Shown here: positions 1-9,336 of the stretch, piece by piece
Position numbering within the stretch: position 1 is the stretch's first letter
Layout of the letters: the number at the start of each line of letters is the position of its first letter
Assembly (NCBI RefSeq): GCF_003116585.1
Contig: NZ_QEHM01000008.1
Location: 62,001 to 126,000, forward strand
Source of the DNA: Albibacillus kandeliae
GTDB lineage: Bacteria; Pseudomonadota; Alphaproteobacteria; Rhodobacterales; Rhodobacteraceae
Length of the DNA stretch: 64,000 nucleotides
Direction: 5' to 3'
Program-made: the position numbers and the translations under genes
Notes under the pieces: model-generated
The model's input: only the letters and a program-made list of their open reading frames with translations
Databases searched by the model: none
What the model was told of the DNA's origin: nothing

Positions 1-392
1 ATGAAGCCGACGCAGATGGCCGACCAGCGCCGCCAGCCCACCGGCTCCTTCAGCACCAGCGCCGCGCCCAGAGTCACGGCGAGCGGCGTCGCCTGCAGGA
101 TAGCCGAGGCGGTGGAAATGGGGATCAGCGACAGGGCGGTGACGAAGGAGGTGGTGCTGACAAGCTCGCCCGCGCAGCGCAGCAGCACCGGCTTGCTGAG
201 CAGGTCGCGGGGAAACAGCTTTTGCCCGCGCAGCACGATCAGCAGCGCAAAAACCAGCGAACCGCCGAGGCCGTAGAGAAAGATGATCTGCGAGGTGGGC
301 ACTGCACCGGCGGTCAGCTTGATCAGCATGTCCTCGATGGCAAAGCTTGCCATCGCGAACACCATCATCACGGCTCCGCGAAAATTATCCAT
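1..392 (-). CDS. EamA/DMT-family permease, 3' end cut by window edge
   Basis: The first 130 codons of an integral membrane protein of the drug/metabolite transporter (EamA) type are visible; the rest lies left of the window. The protein starts MDNFRGAVMMVFAMASF and shows four or five hydrophobic segments with the usual small loops, including an ISTASAILQATPLAVTLGA stretch and a LVLKEPVGWRRW turn, both typical of the first EamA repeat. The ATG at 390-392 is chosen because GGAG lies about 10 bases upstream. The substrate cannot be told from sequence. The gene is divergent from the AbrB-type gene with about 125 bp between them. Two other DMT genes occur in the window (5253 and 31110), but they are not close copies. 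Confidence 0.8.
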   Translation of the reverse strand, partial: MDNFRGAVMMVFAMASFAIEDMLIKLTAGAVPTSQIIFLYGLGGSLVFALLIVLRGQKLFPRDLLSKPVLLRCAGELVSTTSFVTALSLIPISTASAILQATPLAVTLGAALVLKEPVGWRRWSAICVGF

Positions 393-517
393 GCCAGCGA
401 TCTCCGGGGGGATTTGAAAAGGGTTGTACGCGCCGTGACGTAAAGCGGGAGGCGGCGCAAGAACAATATGCATCCGGGCAGATTGCCGCGGCGCGGTCCG
501 GGTGCTAACTCACGGGC

Positions 518-1564
518 ATGGCGAACCTCTCCGCGCTTTCCCCCCTCTGGACCACCGGCCTGTCCCTCGTGATCGGGGGCGTCGGCGCAGCCGCTGCGAC
601 CTGGCTCTCGTTGCCCGCGCCGATCCTGATCGGCCCCGCTGTCGCCGTCTGCATCGCGGCGCTCGCCGGTCTGAAAATGGACATCGACAGCCGCGCGCGC
701 GACCTCTGTTTCGTGGTGCTGGGCGTCAGCCTCGGGGCCGGGTTCAACGCTGAAGCGGGGGCGGCGCTGCTGCACTGGCCCCTCGCCTTCGTCGCCCTGG
801 TGGCCGGACTGCTGGTGACGATGCTGGCCAGCCGGCAGATCCTCGAACGCGGTTTCGGGCTGGACCGACGGTCGGCGGTGCTGGCCTCGGCTCCGGGGCA
901 CCTGAGTTTCGTGATGAGCCTTGCGGCCGACACCCGTTCGGACGTGGCGCGGATTGCCGTGATCCAGAGCATCCGCCTGCTGGCGCTGACGCTGATCGTT
1001 CCCTTCGTGGCGCTGGCGATGGGCTTTCCGATGGCCGATATCGGCATCATCGCGGGCCCGGTGATGTCGGTGCCGGAGCTGGTTGCGCTCTGCGCGCTCG
1101 GGGTGGTGCTGGGGCTGATCTTTGCGCGCTTCCGAGTTCCCGCCGCCCTGCTGCTTGGCGGTATGGCGGTGTCGGGCCTTGGCCATGTCACCGGCCTTGC
1201 CACCGGGAGCCTGCCCAAGGTGGTGATCACCCCGGCCTACGTCGTCCTTGGCACGCTGATCGGCACACGCTTTTCGGGGATCAGCCTTGCGCAGCTTCGC
1301 GACTCGTTCCTGGCCGGGACGCTGATCACGGTGATGGCCGCGGCGGTGGCCGTGCTGACCGCCGTCCCGGTGGCGCTGGCCCTCGGGATGCCCGCCGCGC
1401 ATGTGTTGACGGCCTTTGCGCCCGGGGGGCTTGAGACGATGATCGCCCTCGGCACGACGCTGCACGCCGATCCGGGCTTTGTCGTCGCCTGCCACATCAT
1501 GCGGCTGATGGCGCTGCTGGTGCTGATCCCGCTGCTGCTGGGGCGCAACCGGGCCGAAGCCTGA
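518..1564 (+). CDS. AbrB-family integral membrane protein (putative ammonia monooxygenase/AbrB regulator family)
   Basis: A 348-aa polytopic membrane protein with about ten hydrophobic helices and two similar halves, each carrying a glycine-rich LPAPILIGPAVAV or VPAALLLGGMAVS segment. This matches the AbrB/PF05145 family, which has the usual length of about 350 aa and has been linked loosely to regulation or transport, without a firm biochemical role. SAPGHLSFVMSLAAD (about residues 124-138) and FAPGGLETMIALG (about 305-317) are matching loop motifs in the two halves. The ATG at 518 precedes the first hydrophobic segment directly. The stop at 1562-1564 abuts the convergent mur stop, so the two genes share no spacer. 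Confidence 0.8.
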   Translation: MANLSALSPLWTTGLSLVIGGVGAAAATWLSLPAPILIGPAVAVCIAALAGLKMDIDSRARDLCFVVLGVSLGAGFNAEAGAALLHWPLAFVALVAGLLVTMLASRQILERGFGLDRRSAVLASAPGHLSFVMSLAADTRSDVARIAVIQSIRLLALTLIVPFVALAMGFPMADIGIIAGPVMSVPELVALCALGVVLGLIFARFRVPAALLLGGMAVSGLGHVTGLATGSLPKVVITPAYVVLGTLIGTRFSGISLAQLRDSFLAGTLITVMAAAVAVLTAVPVALALGMPAAHVLTAFAPGGLETMIALGTTLHADPGFVVACHIMRLMALLVLIPLLLGRNRAEA

Positions 1565-1978
1565 TCAAACCTTCTTGCGCGGCACCCCGTAGAGTTCGAG
1601 GCGATGGCCGCGCAGGTCGTAGCCCAGCTTGGCGGCGATCTTTTCCTGCAGAGCCTCGATCTCGGGGTCCACGAATTCGATGACCTCGCCGGAATGCAGG
1701 TCGATCAGGTGGTCGTGGTGTTCGCGCGTGGCATCCTCATAGCGCGCACGCCCGTCGCCGAACTCGAGCCGTTCGAGAATGCCCGCCTCTTCGAACAGCT
1801 TCACGGTGCGGTAGACCGTGGCGATGGAAATACCGGAATCAAGCGCACTGGCGCGGGCGTAGAGCTCTTCCACGTCGGGGTGGTCGGTGCTGTCCTCGAG
1901 AACCTGCGCGATGGTCCGCCGCTGGCCTGTCATTCGCAAGCCCTTGGCCTCGCAGCGAGCCATGATCGTTTCCGGCAT
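1565..1978 (-). CDS. mur: Fur/Mur-family metal-responsive repressor
   Basis: A 137-aa DNA-binding metalloregulator. It has an N-terminal winged helix (about residues 14-80, with GISIATVYRTVKLFEEAGI as the recognition region) and a C-terminal metal-binding/dimer domain with HHDHLIDL (His87, His88, His90). The EHHDHLIDLxxGxVIEF pattern, and absence of the CxxC zinc motif of enterobacterial Fur, fit the alphaproteobacterial Fur homologue often called Mur, which answers to manganese more than iron. That functional name is an inference; plain Fur remains possible. The start ATG (1976-1978) has GGAGG five bases upstream; the frame extends further upstream but without family similarity. No manganese or iron transport gene is adjacent. 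Confidence 0.87.
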   Translation of the reverse strand: MPETIMARCEAKGLRMTGQRRTIAQVLEDSTDHPDVEELYARASALDSGISIATVYRTVKLFEEAGILERLEFGDGRARYEDATREHHDHLIDLHSGEVIEFVDPEIEALQEKIAAKLGYDLRGHRLELYGVPRKKV

Positions 1979-2336
1979 AACACCTCCCTCAGCGGTCCTG
2001 TTCCTGTGGTTTAGCGCGCACAGCCAGATGGTTCCACCGGCTTTTCTTGGCCTGCCCCGGTTGACTTTATCGTCCCGCCACGCCATTTGCGCCCTGACCG
2101 CTGTCTTCTGCCGCGTGAGCAGACCGCCGGCAGGCCACATGCCTGCCCGCCCGACCAAGGGCCGAACGCAAGACAGCGCTGACACTTCGTGTTCCCAAAA
2201 TCACGCGTGGGGCAATCATGCCGATCCGGTCTGTTCGTGGCATCCGGCCCGCAGACCCGAGGAAAGGCATTCCCATGCGCCGCACCGGATGCGGCACACC
2301 ATGGATCCGCATGTGCGGAGTCCGAAAGGAAAGACT
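1979..2336. promoter_or_regulatory. 358-bp intergenic region between divergent mur and DEAD-box helicase
   Basis: No convincing small gene is seen. The region must contain the mur promoter on the minus strand and a long leader for the helicase. A TTGACT hexamer occurs near 2061 on the plus strand, but I could not pair it with a good -10. Long 5' leaders are common for cold-inducible RNA helicases, so regulation in the leader is possible but not shown. Confidence 0.35.
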
Positions 2337-3656
2337 TTGAGCGATTTCGAAATGATGGGCCTGCCGGCCAAGGTAGTTGCAGCCCTCGACAAGATGGGGA
2401 TCACCGATCCCACCCCGATCCAGAAGCAGGCCATTCCGCATGCGATCAACGGCCGTGACGTGATGGGCCTTGCCCAGACCGGCACCGGCAAGACCGCGGC
2501 CTTTGGCGTGCCGCTGGTCAGCCAGATGCTGGAGATCGGCAAGAAGCCCGAGAAGAAGACCGTGCGCGGCCTCGTGCTGGCCCCGACCCGCGAGCTGGCC
2601 AACCAGATCGCCGTGCAGCTGCGCGCGCTGACCGAGGACTCGCCGCTGAAGGTGGGTGTCGTCGTCGGCGGCCAGTCGATCAATGCCCAGATCAAGCGGC
2701 TGGAGCGCGGCACCGACCTGCTGGTCGCCACCCCGGGCCGCCTGCTGGACCTGCTGGACCGCAAGGCCGTGCTGCTGGATGCCTGTACCTTCCTGGTACT
2801 GGACGAGGCCGACCAGATGCTGGACCTCGGTTTTATCCATGCCCTGCGCAAGATCGCGGCCCTGCTGCCCTCCGAGCGTCAGACCATGCTGTTCTCAGCC
2901 ACCATGCCCAAGCAGATGAACGAGCTGGCCCAGAGCTATCTGAACCGGCCGATCCGCATCGAGGTCTCGCCTCCGGGCAAGGCCGCCGACAAGATCACGC
3001 AGGAGATCCACTTCATCGCCAAGGCGGAGAAGACCGACCTGCTGATCGAGCTGCTGGACAAGCACCGCGACGACCTCGCGCTGGTGTTCGGCCGCACCAA
3101 GCACGGCTCGGAAAAGCTGATGCGGGTGCTGGAGAAAAAGGGCTTTGCCGTTGCCTCGATCCACGGCAACAAGAGCCAGGGTCAGCGCGACCGCGCCATC
3201 GCCGCCTTCAAGGCCGGTGAGATCAAGGTGCTGGTGGCAACCGACGTGGCCGCGCGCGGCCTCGACATCCCAGACGTCAAGCACGTCTACAACTACGAGC
3301 TGCCCAACGTGCCGGACCAGTACGTGCACCGGATCGGTCGCACCGCGCGCGCCGGCAAGGACGGCGCCGCCGTGGCCTTCTGCGCCCCGGACGAGATGGA
3401 CGACCTGAAGGCGATCCAGAAGACGATGGGGATCACCATTCCCGTCGCCTCCGGCCGCCCCTGGGCACCGGTCGACGTGCCGGACGCGCCGAAAAAGAGC
3501 AACGGCGGCAATCGCCGGCGTGGCGGTAGCGGAGGCGGTGGCCGGGGCGGCAACGCCGGGCCGAAGCCGGCCGAAGGTGCGGGCAAGCCGGGCGGCGTGC
3601 GCCGTCGTCGGCGCCCTGCCGGTGCCAAGACCGGCGGCAACCGCAGCGCGGCGTAA
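2337..3656 (+). CDS. DEAD-box ATP-dependent RNA helicase
   Basis: A 439-aa RNA helicase with all core motifs: Q motif (DPTPIQKQAIP, about residues 24-34), Walker A AQTGTGKT (46-53), PTRELA, DEAD, SAT, and HRIGRTARAG in the second RecA-like domain. The last 60 residues are Gly/Arg-rich, a basic tail typical of RNA-binding DEAD-box proteins in ribosome assembly or RNA decay (RhlE-like). The start is set at TTG 2337 because AAGGA lies seven bases upstream and the protein then begins where DEAD-box proteins usually do. ATGs at 2289 and 2301 are in frame but lack a ribosome site. A strong terminator follows. Which RhlE/DeaD paralogue this is cannot be fixed from sequence alone. Confidence 0.92.
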   Translation: MSDFEMMGLPAKVVAALDKMGITDPTPIQKQAIPHAINGRDVMGLAQTGTGKTAAFGVPLVSQMLEIGKKPEKKTVRGLVLAPTRELANQIAVQLRALTEDSPLKVGVVVGGQSINAQIKRLERGTDLLVATPGRLLDLLDRKAVLLDACTFLVLDEADQMLDLGFIHALRKIAALLPSERQTMLFSATMPKQMNELAQSYLNRPIRIEVSPPGKAADKITQEIHFIAKAEKTDLLIELLDKHRDDLALVFGRTKHGSEKLMRVLEKKGFAVASIHGNKSQGQRDRAIAAFKAGEIKVLVATDVAARGLDIPDVKHVYNYELPNVPDQYVHRIGRTARAGKDGAAVAFCAPDEMDDLKAIQKTMGITIPVASGRPWAPVDVPDAPKKSNGGNRRRGGSGGGGRGGNAGPKPAEGAGKPGGVRRRRRPAGAKTGGNRSAA

Positions 3657-3679
3657 GGCACACTCGCTGAGACAGGAAA

Positions 3680-3705
3680 GCCCCGGCCAAGGCCGGGGCT
3701 TTTTC
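3680..3705 (+). terminator. Rho-independent terminator of the DEAD-box gene
   Basis: GCCCCGGCC, an AA spacer and GGCCGGGGC form a perfect nine-pair GC stem followed by TTTTT, 23 bases after the helicase stop. Confidence 0.9.
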
Positions 3706-3898
3706 TGTTTTTGGTGCAGCGTGGGGTTTATGGGCTTGTGGGTGCTGCGCCATGCCGCGCTCAGGTTTCGGGGAGGTTTCGGGGATGGACGGCGATTGTG
3801 CGGACGGAGCGGGCGTTGGCTGTCGCCCTTGGAGGGTCCGTTGTTGCCCTTGCGCATTGATCCGGTAGTCTCGTCAACAAAATGGATGCAGGTTGGGT

Positions 3899-4540
3899 AT
3901 GGATTTAGAATCTGTTTGGGCTCACCGTGAAGAAGTAATTTACCCTGAGACTTTCGGTGGCTTTTCCAGAGGCATTTTCCCGCTATCGCAGACGTATTTC
4001 CAGCCCTTCCCCAATGCTGAAATCGATCCACGCTGGATGCACTATGGTGTGTTCGAATTTGCCCCAACCGAGAAACGAGAAAGCTGGCTATACGTGACCT
4101 CTGGTCATTCAAACCCGTGGGACACTCCACCAGATGAATACCGACCAGACGCAACATCTGGTGCAGGCGTTGAATTCTCCATTGAAACACGGGAAAATGG
4201 TGATTGGGCGATACGGTTTCTGCTAAGGATGCTTGCGTTTGATCTCCTTCTGTCGTCGGGCCATTTCGGCGATAAGCCCCCTCTCGGCCTTCATGACAGA
4301 ATTCCACTCGGAGGCCCTGTGGACGGCAATGCAGGAACCCCGGTGACCCATGTCATCCTGCATACGCCCGAAAGCTACCCGAACAGCTTTCAACTGCCTT
4401 CCGGCAAGGTCGAAATCCTGCAATTCATTGGCGTGACAGACGAAGAGTGCGACCTCGCGCGAAGCGACGGCTTTGATGCGCTCCGCGCCAAACTTCTTTC
4501 TGAGGGGAACTTTCCAGCCACCGATCTACACCGCCGATAG
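3899..4540 (+). CDS. Suppressor-of-fused (SUFU) domain protein, possible immunity-type protein
   Basis: A 213-aa soluble protein resembling the bacterial SUFU-like domain (PF05076). Hallmarks are a WLYVTSGHSNPW stretch (about residues 60-71), a central hydrophobic FLLRMLAFDLLL helix, PLGGP, and a late ILQFIGVTDEECDLAR segment. Bacterial SUFU proteins are often predicted immunity proteins beside polymorphic toxins; here no toxin gene is adjacent. ATG 3899 is used; an in-frame TTG lies two codons earlier. Codons are visibly richer in A and T than in neighbouring genes, with AT-ending codons throughout, which suggests acquisition by transfer. It stands alone between the helicase terminator and a convergent small secreted protein. 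Confidence 0.75.
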   Translation: MDLESVWAHREEVIYPETFGGFSRGIFPLSQTYFQPFPNAEIDPRWMHYGVFEFAPTEKRESWLYVTSGHSNPWDTPPDEYRPDATSGAGVEFSIETRENGDWAIRFLLRMLAFDLLLSSGHFGDKPPLGLHDRIPLGGPVDGNAGTPVTHVILHTPESYPNSFQLPSGKVEILQFIGVTDEECDLARSDGFDALRAKLLSEGNFPATDLHRR

Positions 4541-4707
4541 GTGATCTGTATTTTGCTCACAGTCGACGTTCAAACGACGCGCGGCATCGGTATATTTGGG
4601 CCCGGACCCGACATCGCGACACGTAACTCTACGAGTCACCCGAGCCCCTTGCACTGCAGGGGGCCCGGGACGAAACACCGGAGCTTAGTCAGACTTCCCG
4701 GACCCGA

Positions 4708-5067
4708 TCAGAACGCGGCATTTGTCAGGCTGGTTGCGTCCTCGATCACGGTCAGCGTATCCGGGTGGACCTTGAGCACGCGCCCCTCCACCCGGTAGTA
4801 ACGCCAGTACCCGTCAATCGGCGGGAGCCCGTAGTATTCCCGGTTGATCAGCATGTAGTACTGCCCCGCCGGCAACGTGTCGCCCACCCCGTACATCGGA
4901 GTCGTGCGCTCGGCCCTCACCGTTTTCACCGTCATCTCCGCACCGCTTACCGCCACACCACCTAAAGCGGTCCCGCAGGAGCCGCCGGCGGCGGCTGCAA
5001 AGCACTCCGCCTGGGCAAGTCCGGGACCAAGGGTCAGTGCCAGAACAATGGCAACTCTCGCAAACAT
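4708..5067 (-). CDS. Small exported protein of unknown function (weakly RcnB-like)
   Basis: A 119-aa protein with a clear Sec signal peptide (residues 1-20, ending in GLAQA before ECFAA). The mature part has a YGVGDTLPAGQYYML segment, GLPPIDGYWRYYRVEGRVLKV and a terminal ...DTLTVIEDAT. This layout recalls the RcnB-like periplasmic domain (short glycine/tyrosine beta-strands ending in a dVyV-like strand), but similarity is too weak to assign. Two cysteines (C22, C31) could form a disulfide. It is convergent with the SUFU gene and divergent from the DMT permease; the 185-bp spacer upstream probably holds both promoters. Confidence 0.65.
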   Translation of the reverse strand: MFARVAIVLALTLGPGLAQAECFAAAAGGSCGTALGGVAVSGAEMTVKTVRAERTTPMYGVGDTLPAGQYYMLINREYYGLPPIDGYWRYYRVEGRVLKVHPDTLTVIEDATSLTNAAF

Positions 5068-5252
5068 GGGAACCTCGATACTCGTTAAAAACGCAACCGC
5101 TTAACCGGCGGTTCTCTGCTCAACTCCGCGCTGGTGCAGCGGGTTCCCGCCATCGAAAGAGAAATTTCACAGGATCCCGAAATTCATGAATTCGGATAGA
5201 TAACAGGCGAACCACCCTTGACAGTCCGACTGCCGCGTCCTCCTGTGGCGCC

Positions 5253-6128
5253 GTGGAGGAGAAACGCGCCATAGACCTGTACGGCGCGGCAGCCCTTGTG
5301 GGCTTTGCCGCCCTGCTGGCATTCAACCAGGTCGTCATCAAGGTCACCAGCGACGGCTTCAGCCCGGTGTTCCAGGCGGCCCTGCGGTCGGTCATCGCGA
5401 GCCTGTTCCTGTTCTGCTGGCTGGGCGTCACCGGCAAGCGGGTCTCCCTGCCCCGCGCCGCCCTGCCCTGGGGCATCGTCAGCGGGCTGCTGTTCGCCTT
5501 CGAATTCCTCTGCCTGTTCATCGCGCTCGACCTGACCACCGTCGCGCGCGCCTCGATCATCTTCTACACCATGCCGGTCTGGCTCGCGATTGCGGCCAAC
5601 TTCCTGCTGCCGGGGGAAAAGCTGCGCGCGGTGCATGTCCTCGGGATGGCCTTTGCCATCGGCGGTGTCGTGCTGGCCCTGAGCGACCGCTCGAACGGCG
5701 AGGCAAGCCTCGCGGGGGACATCCTCGCGCTGGTCGGGACCTTTGGCTGGGCCGGAATCGCGCTGGTGGTGCGGGCCACGCCGCTGCAGACCGTGGCGCC
5801 CGAGGGGCAGCTTCTGTTCCAGACCGTGGTCTCGGCGCCGATCCTGCTGATCGCGGCGCCCTTCTTCGGCCCGCTGATCCGCGACCTCGGTCCGGTGCAC
5901 TGGGCCGGTCTGCTCTTCGGGGCCATTGCCGTGGTCGGCATCGCCTACCTGTTCTGGTTCGGCCTGCTGAAGATCTACCGGGCGAGCAGCGTCGCCTCGT
6001 TCAGCTTTCTCTCGCCCGTGCTGGCGGTCTTCTTCGGCTGGGCCCTGCTGGGCGAGCACATCGGCCCCGCCGTGCTGGTCGCGCTGGCGCTGGTGGCGCT
6101 CGGGATCACCCTCATCAACCGGAAGTGA
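5253..6128 (+). CDS. EamA/DMT-family transporter
   Basis: A 291-aa membrane protein with about ten hydrophobic helices in two five-helix EamA repeats; LFIALDLTTVARASIIFYTMP (first repeat) and IYRASSVASFSFLSPVLAVF (second repeat) are the conserved segments preceding helices 4-5 of each half. It belongs to the drug/metabolite transporter superfamily and is likely an exporter of small metabolites, with unknown substrate. The start is GTG 5253; no ATG precedes the first helix and no strong ribosome site is seen, so the exact start is uncertain. Its stop codon (6126-6128) directly touches the convergent selO stop. Confidence 0.83.
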   Translation: MEEKRAIDLYGAAALVGFAALLAFNQVVIKVTSDGFSPVFQAALRSVIASLFLFCWLGVTGKRVSLPRAALPWGIVSGLLFAFEFLCLFIALDLTTVARASIIFYTMPVWLAIAANFLLPGEKLRAVHVLGMAFAIGGVVLALSDRSNGEASLAGDILALVGTFGWAGIALVVRATPLQTVAPEGQLLFQTVVSAPILLIAAPFFGPLIRDLGPVHWAGLLFGAIAVVGIAYLFWFGLLKIYRASSVASFSFLSPVLAVFFGWALLGEHIGPAVLVALALVALGITLINRK

Positions 6129-7547
6129 TCAGGTCCCGCAGAAGGTTGCGGGCACCACTTCCTCGGGCAAGGGCGGGCGCTGGAGGTCGGCGGCCCCGGG
6201 CTGGTCCTCGTAGGGTCGTGCCAGGACCTCGACCAGCCGGTTGAAGGGAGCGTAGTCCCCCTCCACCGCCGCCTCGATCATCTCCTCCATCCGGTGATTG
6301 CGCGGGATGAAGGCCGGGTTGGCGGCACGGCGCACGCCCTCCGGGTATGGCTCGCCTTCCAGACGGGCACGCCAGCCCTCCGCCCAGGCGGAAAAGGCCG
6401 AGGGGTCGGTGAACTGGTCGCCCTCGCGGCCCGAACCGAGGGCGCGGAAGGTATTGGTGAAATCGGCCTGGTTCCCGGCCATTCTGGTCAGCAGATCGGT
6501 GACCAGCCCCGCGTCTTCCTCGCGCGGCGCGGAAATCCCGAGCTTGGCGGCAAAGCGGCGCAGCCAGGCCCGCTGCATGAGGCCGGGCATGGCGTGGACG
6601 ATCTCGGTCGCCTCCTCCACCATCGCCTCGCGGTCCTCGTACTGCTGGATCAGCGCGGTGGCGAGCTGGGCCAGGTTCCAGACGGCGATATCGGGCTGGT
6701 TGGCATAGGCGTAGCGGCCCATCCGGTCGATCGAGCTGAAGACCGTGTTGGGGTGATAGCTGTCCATGAAGGCGCAGGGGCCGTAGTCGATGGTCTCGCC
6801 CGAGATCGAGGAATTGTCGGTGTTCATCACCCCGTGGATGAAACCGACCGACATCCAGGCGGCAATCAGCTCGGCCTGGGCATCGCGCACGGCGCGGAGC
6901 AGGCCCATCGGCCCCTCGGCCTCCGGGTAATGGCGCTGGATGGCATAGTCGGTGAGCCGTTTCAGGCTCTCGACCTCGCCGCGCGCGGCAAAGATCTGGA
7001 AGGTGCCCACGCGCAGGTGGCTTCGCGCCACCCGGGTCAACACCGCACCGGGCAGCACGCGCTCGCGCACCACCGGTTCGCCGGTCTCGACCGCCGCCAG
7101 CGCCCGCGTCGTCGGGATGCCGAGCGCATGCATCGCCTCGCTCACCACGTATTCGCGCAGCACGGGGCCGAGCCAGGCGCGCCCGTCGCCCATGCGGGAA
7201 TAGGGCGTGCGTCCGGCCCCCTTGAGCTGGATGTCGCGGCGGATGCCGTCGCTGCCGACCACCTCGCCCAGCAGGATCGCGCGGCCGTCCCCCAATTGCG
7301 GGTTGTACTGACCGAACTGATGCCCCGAATAGAGCTGCGCCAGCGGCTCCGCCCCCTCGGGCACGCGGTTGCCGGAGAAGACCTCGGCAAAGTCGTCTCC
7401 CGCCGATGGGGGCAGACCGAGAATCCGTGCCAGATCGCGGTTCCAGGCCACGAGGCGCGGGGCCTTCACCGGCTGCGGATCCTGGCGCGCATAGAAGACA
7501 CCCGGCAGGCGGGCAAAGGTGTTGTCGAAGGCGATCATGGTGCTCAT
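6129..7547 (-). CDS. selO: SelO (YdiU) protein adenylyltransferase
   Basis: A 472-aa member of the SelO/UPF0061 pseudokinase family, which transfers AMP from ATP to Ser/Thr/Tyr of target proteins and takes part in the oxidative stress response. Visible signatures are [20 protein letters not shown] (about residues 67-86), [19 protein letters not shown], the metal-binding ...VMNTDNSS (about 220) and DYGPCAFMD. The C-terminus is FCGT, keeping the cysteine that corresponds to the selenocysteine region in eukaryotic SelO. Start ATG 7547 begins [14 protein letters not shown], where family members begin; upstream in-frame sequence is unrelated. Length is normal. It is divergent from the cupin gene, with 69 bp between starts. 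Confidence 0.95.
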   Translation of the reverse strand: MSTMIAFDNTFARLPGVFYARQDPQPVKAPRLVAWNRDLARILGLPPSAGDDFAEVFSGNRVPEGAEPLAQLYSGHQFGQYNPQLGDGRAILLGEVVGSDGIRRDIQLKGAGRTPYSRMGDGRAWLGPVLREYVVSEAMHALGIPTTRALAAVETGEPVVRERVLPGAVLTRVARSHLRVGTFQIFAARGEVESLKRLTDYAIQRHYPEAEGPMGLLRAVRDAQAELIAAWMSVGFIHGVMNTDNSSISGETIDYGPCAFMDSYHPNTVFSSIDRMGRYAYANQPDIAVWNLAQLATALIQQYEDREAMVEEATEIVHAMPGLMQRAWLRRFAAKLGISAPREEDAGLVTDLLTRMAGNQADFTNTFRALGSGREGDQFTDPSAFSAWAEGWRARLEGEPYPEGVRRAANPAFIPRNHRMEEMIEAAVEGDYAPFNRLVEVLARPYEDQPGAADLQRPPLPEEVVPATFCGT

Positions 7548-7616
7548 GCGCCAAACATAATCGCTCGGGGCGCAAATGCCATGGCCTCCGCGCCCTGCCC
7601 GCCCTAATCTTGGGTC

Positions 7617-8036
7617 ATGACAGCCGACCAGATCATCGCCCGCCTGAACCTCGCCCCGCACCCCGAGGGCGGCCACTATCGCCAGACCTGGATCGCCGGA
7701 AACGCGGGCCGCGCGTCGGGCACCTGCATCTACTTCCTGCTCAAGGCCGGCGAATCGAGCCATTGGCACCGGGTCGACGCCACCGAGATCTGGCTCTGGC
7801 ACGCCGGCGCGCCGCTGGTGCTGTCCCTCGCCGCCACCGAGGTCGGGCCCGCGACGGATCACCTGCTGACCCCGGACCTCGCCGCGGGCGAGCCGCAGTT
7901 CATCGTGCCGGAGAACCACTGGCAGGCCGCCCGCGCCACCGGGGATTACACGCTGGTCAGCTGCACCGTGAGCCCGGGCTTTGACTTCGCAGGCTTCACG
8001 CTGGCGGCGCCGGGGTTCGACATTCCCCGCGGCTGA
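7617..8036 (+). CDS. Cupin-domain protein of the DUF985 (cupin_5) family
   Basis: A 139-aa single-domain cupin. The opening [19 protein letters not shown] is typical of DUF985 proteins. [18 protein letters not shown] (about residues 47-64) carries the His-X-His metal/ligand motif of cupin motif 1, and the late ...[17 protein letters not shown] matches the final beta-strands. Enzymatic role is unknown in most of this family; some members bind sugar or nucleotide-sugar ligands. It is divergent from selO and convergent with anmK across a large inverted repeat. Confidence 0.88.
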   Translation: MTADQIIARLNLAPHPEGGHYRQTWIAGNAGRASGTCIYFLLKAGESSHWHRVDATEIWLWHAGAPLVLSLAATEVGPATDHLLTPDLAAGEPQFIVPENHWQAARATGDYTLVSCTVSPGFDFAGFTLAAPGFDIPRG

Positions 8037-8059
8037 GCGCCGGTGAGAGGGCCGGATAT

Positions 8060-8126
8060 GAGTATTTGAGAAGAAAAGATGGGATCAGGGGAGCGCCCTC
8101 TGCCCATCTTTTCTCTCCAAATACTC
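8060..8126. terminator. Imperfect 24-nt inverted repeat with GAGTATTTG ends, likely bidirectional terminator
   Basis: Left arm 8060-8083 and right arm 8103-8126 pair at 21 of 24 positions around a 19-nt loop. The outer ends read GAGTATTTG and CAAATACTC; the inner parts are A/G-rich and C/T-rich, so each strand ends with a T-rich run. It lies exactly between convergent genes (cupin and anmK). A similar single arm recurs at 13540-13562. Confidence 0.7.
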
Positions 8127-8162
8127 AGGGCACGTCATCCGCCACGTTCGCCACAATGGGGT

Positions 8163-9272
8163 TCAGCGCTCGGGCCGCGACACGATCCCGCCGCCGACCG
8201 CAGCGCGCACGCCGGTGGTGCCCGGGCAGGAGGTCGGCAGGCCGCGCGCGACGCGCACGGCGAGGTGGGCAAAGGCCTGCGCCTCGAGCATGTCGCCGTC
8301 GAGGCCCGCCTCTTCGACCGGGACCACGGGGCAGTCGAGGCTGACCGACAGCATCTGCATCAGCACCGGGTTGTGCCGCCCGCCGCCGGTGACCAGCACG
8401 CGCTCGGGCGCGGTGGGGCAATGTTCCATGCCCTGCGCCACCCCGGCGGCGATCATCGCGGTGAGGGTGGCGGCGGCATCGGCATCGTCCAGCTCGCCGA
8501 CGAGGCCGATCATCTCGGAGAAATCGTTTCGGTCCAGCGACTTGGGCGGCATGCGCGCGAAGTAGGGTTCGGCGAGAAACAGTTCGAGCGCGCCCTCTTC
8601 CACCGTGCCGGTGGAGGCGATGCGCCCGCCCTCGTCCATCTCGAGGCCGAGGCGGGCCTGCACCAGGTCGTTGACCGGGGCGTTGGCCGGGCCGGTGTCG
8701 AAGGCGAGCAGCGCGCCCGGGGTTTCCGGGCGCTCGAACGAGGGATCGACATAGGTGATGTTGGCGACGCCGCCGAGGTTGAGGAAGCAGACCGGCGCGG
8801 TGGTGCCCATCCACTTGGCGCAGGCGAAATGGAAGAAGGGGGCGAGCGGCGCGCCCTCGCCGCCCATCTTGACGTCGTCGGTGCGGAAATCCCAGACCAC
8901 CGGCCGCCCCAGCCCCTCGGCCAGTGCGGCGCCGTCGCCGACCTGAAGCGTGCCGCGCCCGCGCGGCTCGTGCGCAAGGGTCTGGCCGTGGAATCCGACG
9001 ATGTCGATGCCGTCAAAACCCTTCAGCGCCTCGAAGTGGGCCACGTCGATCACGTCGCCCGCGAGCGTCACCTCGGGCCCCGACCAGCGCCCGAGGCCTG
9101 CGCGCAGGATCGAGCGTTCCTCGACCGTGTAGGGCCGGTATCCGCTCTCGCCGAACTCGATGATCCTGTGGCCATCCGTGACCACCACCGCCGCATCCAC
9201 CCCGTCTAGCGAGGTGCCGCTCATCGCCCCCAGCGCCCGAACCGGTCCGGACGCCCCTATGGCCTTATTCAT
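8163..9272 (-). CDS. anmK: Anhydro-N-acetylmuramic acid kinase
   Basis: A 369-aa cytoplasmic sugar kinase that converts 1,6-anhydro-MurNAc to MurNAc-6-phosphate in peptidoglycan recycling. Visible family features are the N-terminal [15 protein letters not shown]/phosphate loop (residues 15-26), [40 protein letters not shown] and [12 protein letters not shown]. Start ATG 9272 gives the normal family N-terminus; a further upstream in-frame start adds only seven basic residues. It is divergent from tyrS with 64 bp between starts. nagZ, which acts earlier in the same pathway, is also in the window (23789). Confidence 0.95.
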   Translation of the reverse strand: MNKAIGASGPVRALGAMSGTSLDGVDAAVVVTDGHRIIEFGESGYRPYTVEERSILRAGLGRWSGPEVTLAGDVIDVAHFEALKGFDGIDIVGFHGQTLAHEPRGRGTLQVGDGAALAEGLGRPVVWDFRTDDVKMGGEGAPLAPFFHFACAKWMGTTAPVCFLNLGGVANITYVDPSFERPETPGALLAFDTGPANAPVNDLVQARLGLEMDEGGRIASTGTVEEGALELFLAEPYFARMPPKSLDRNDFSEMIGLVGELDDADAAATLTAMIAAGVAQGMEHCPTAPERVLVTGGGRHNPVLMQMLSVSLDCPVVPVEEAGLDGDMLEAQAFAHLAVRVARGLPTSCPGTTGVRAAVGGGIVSRPER

Positions 9273-9336
9273 TGGCCTTTTCCTTCGCTGCACTGCCGCC
9301 TATACGTTCACCCTGAATTTCAACCGGAGGCAAGCC

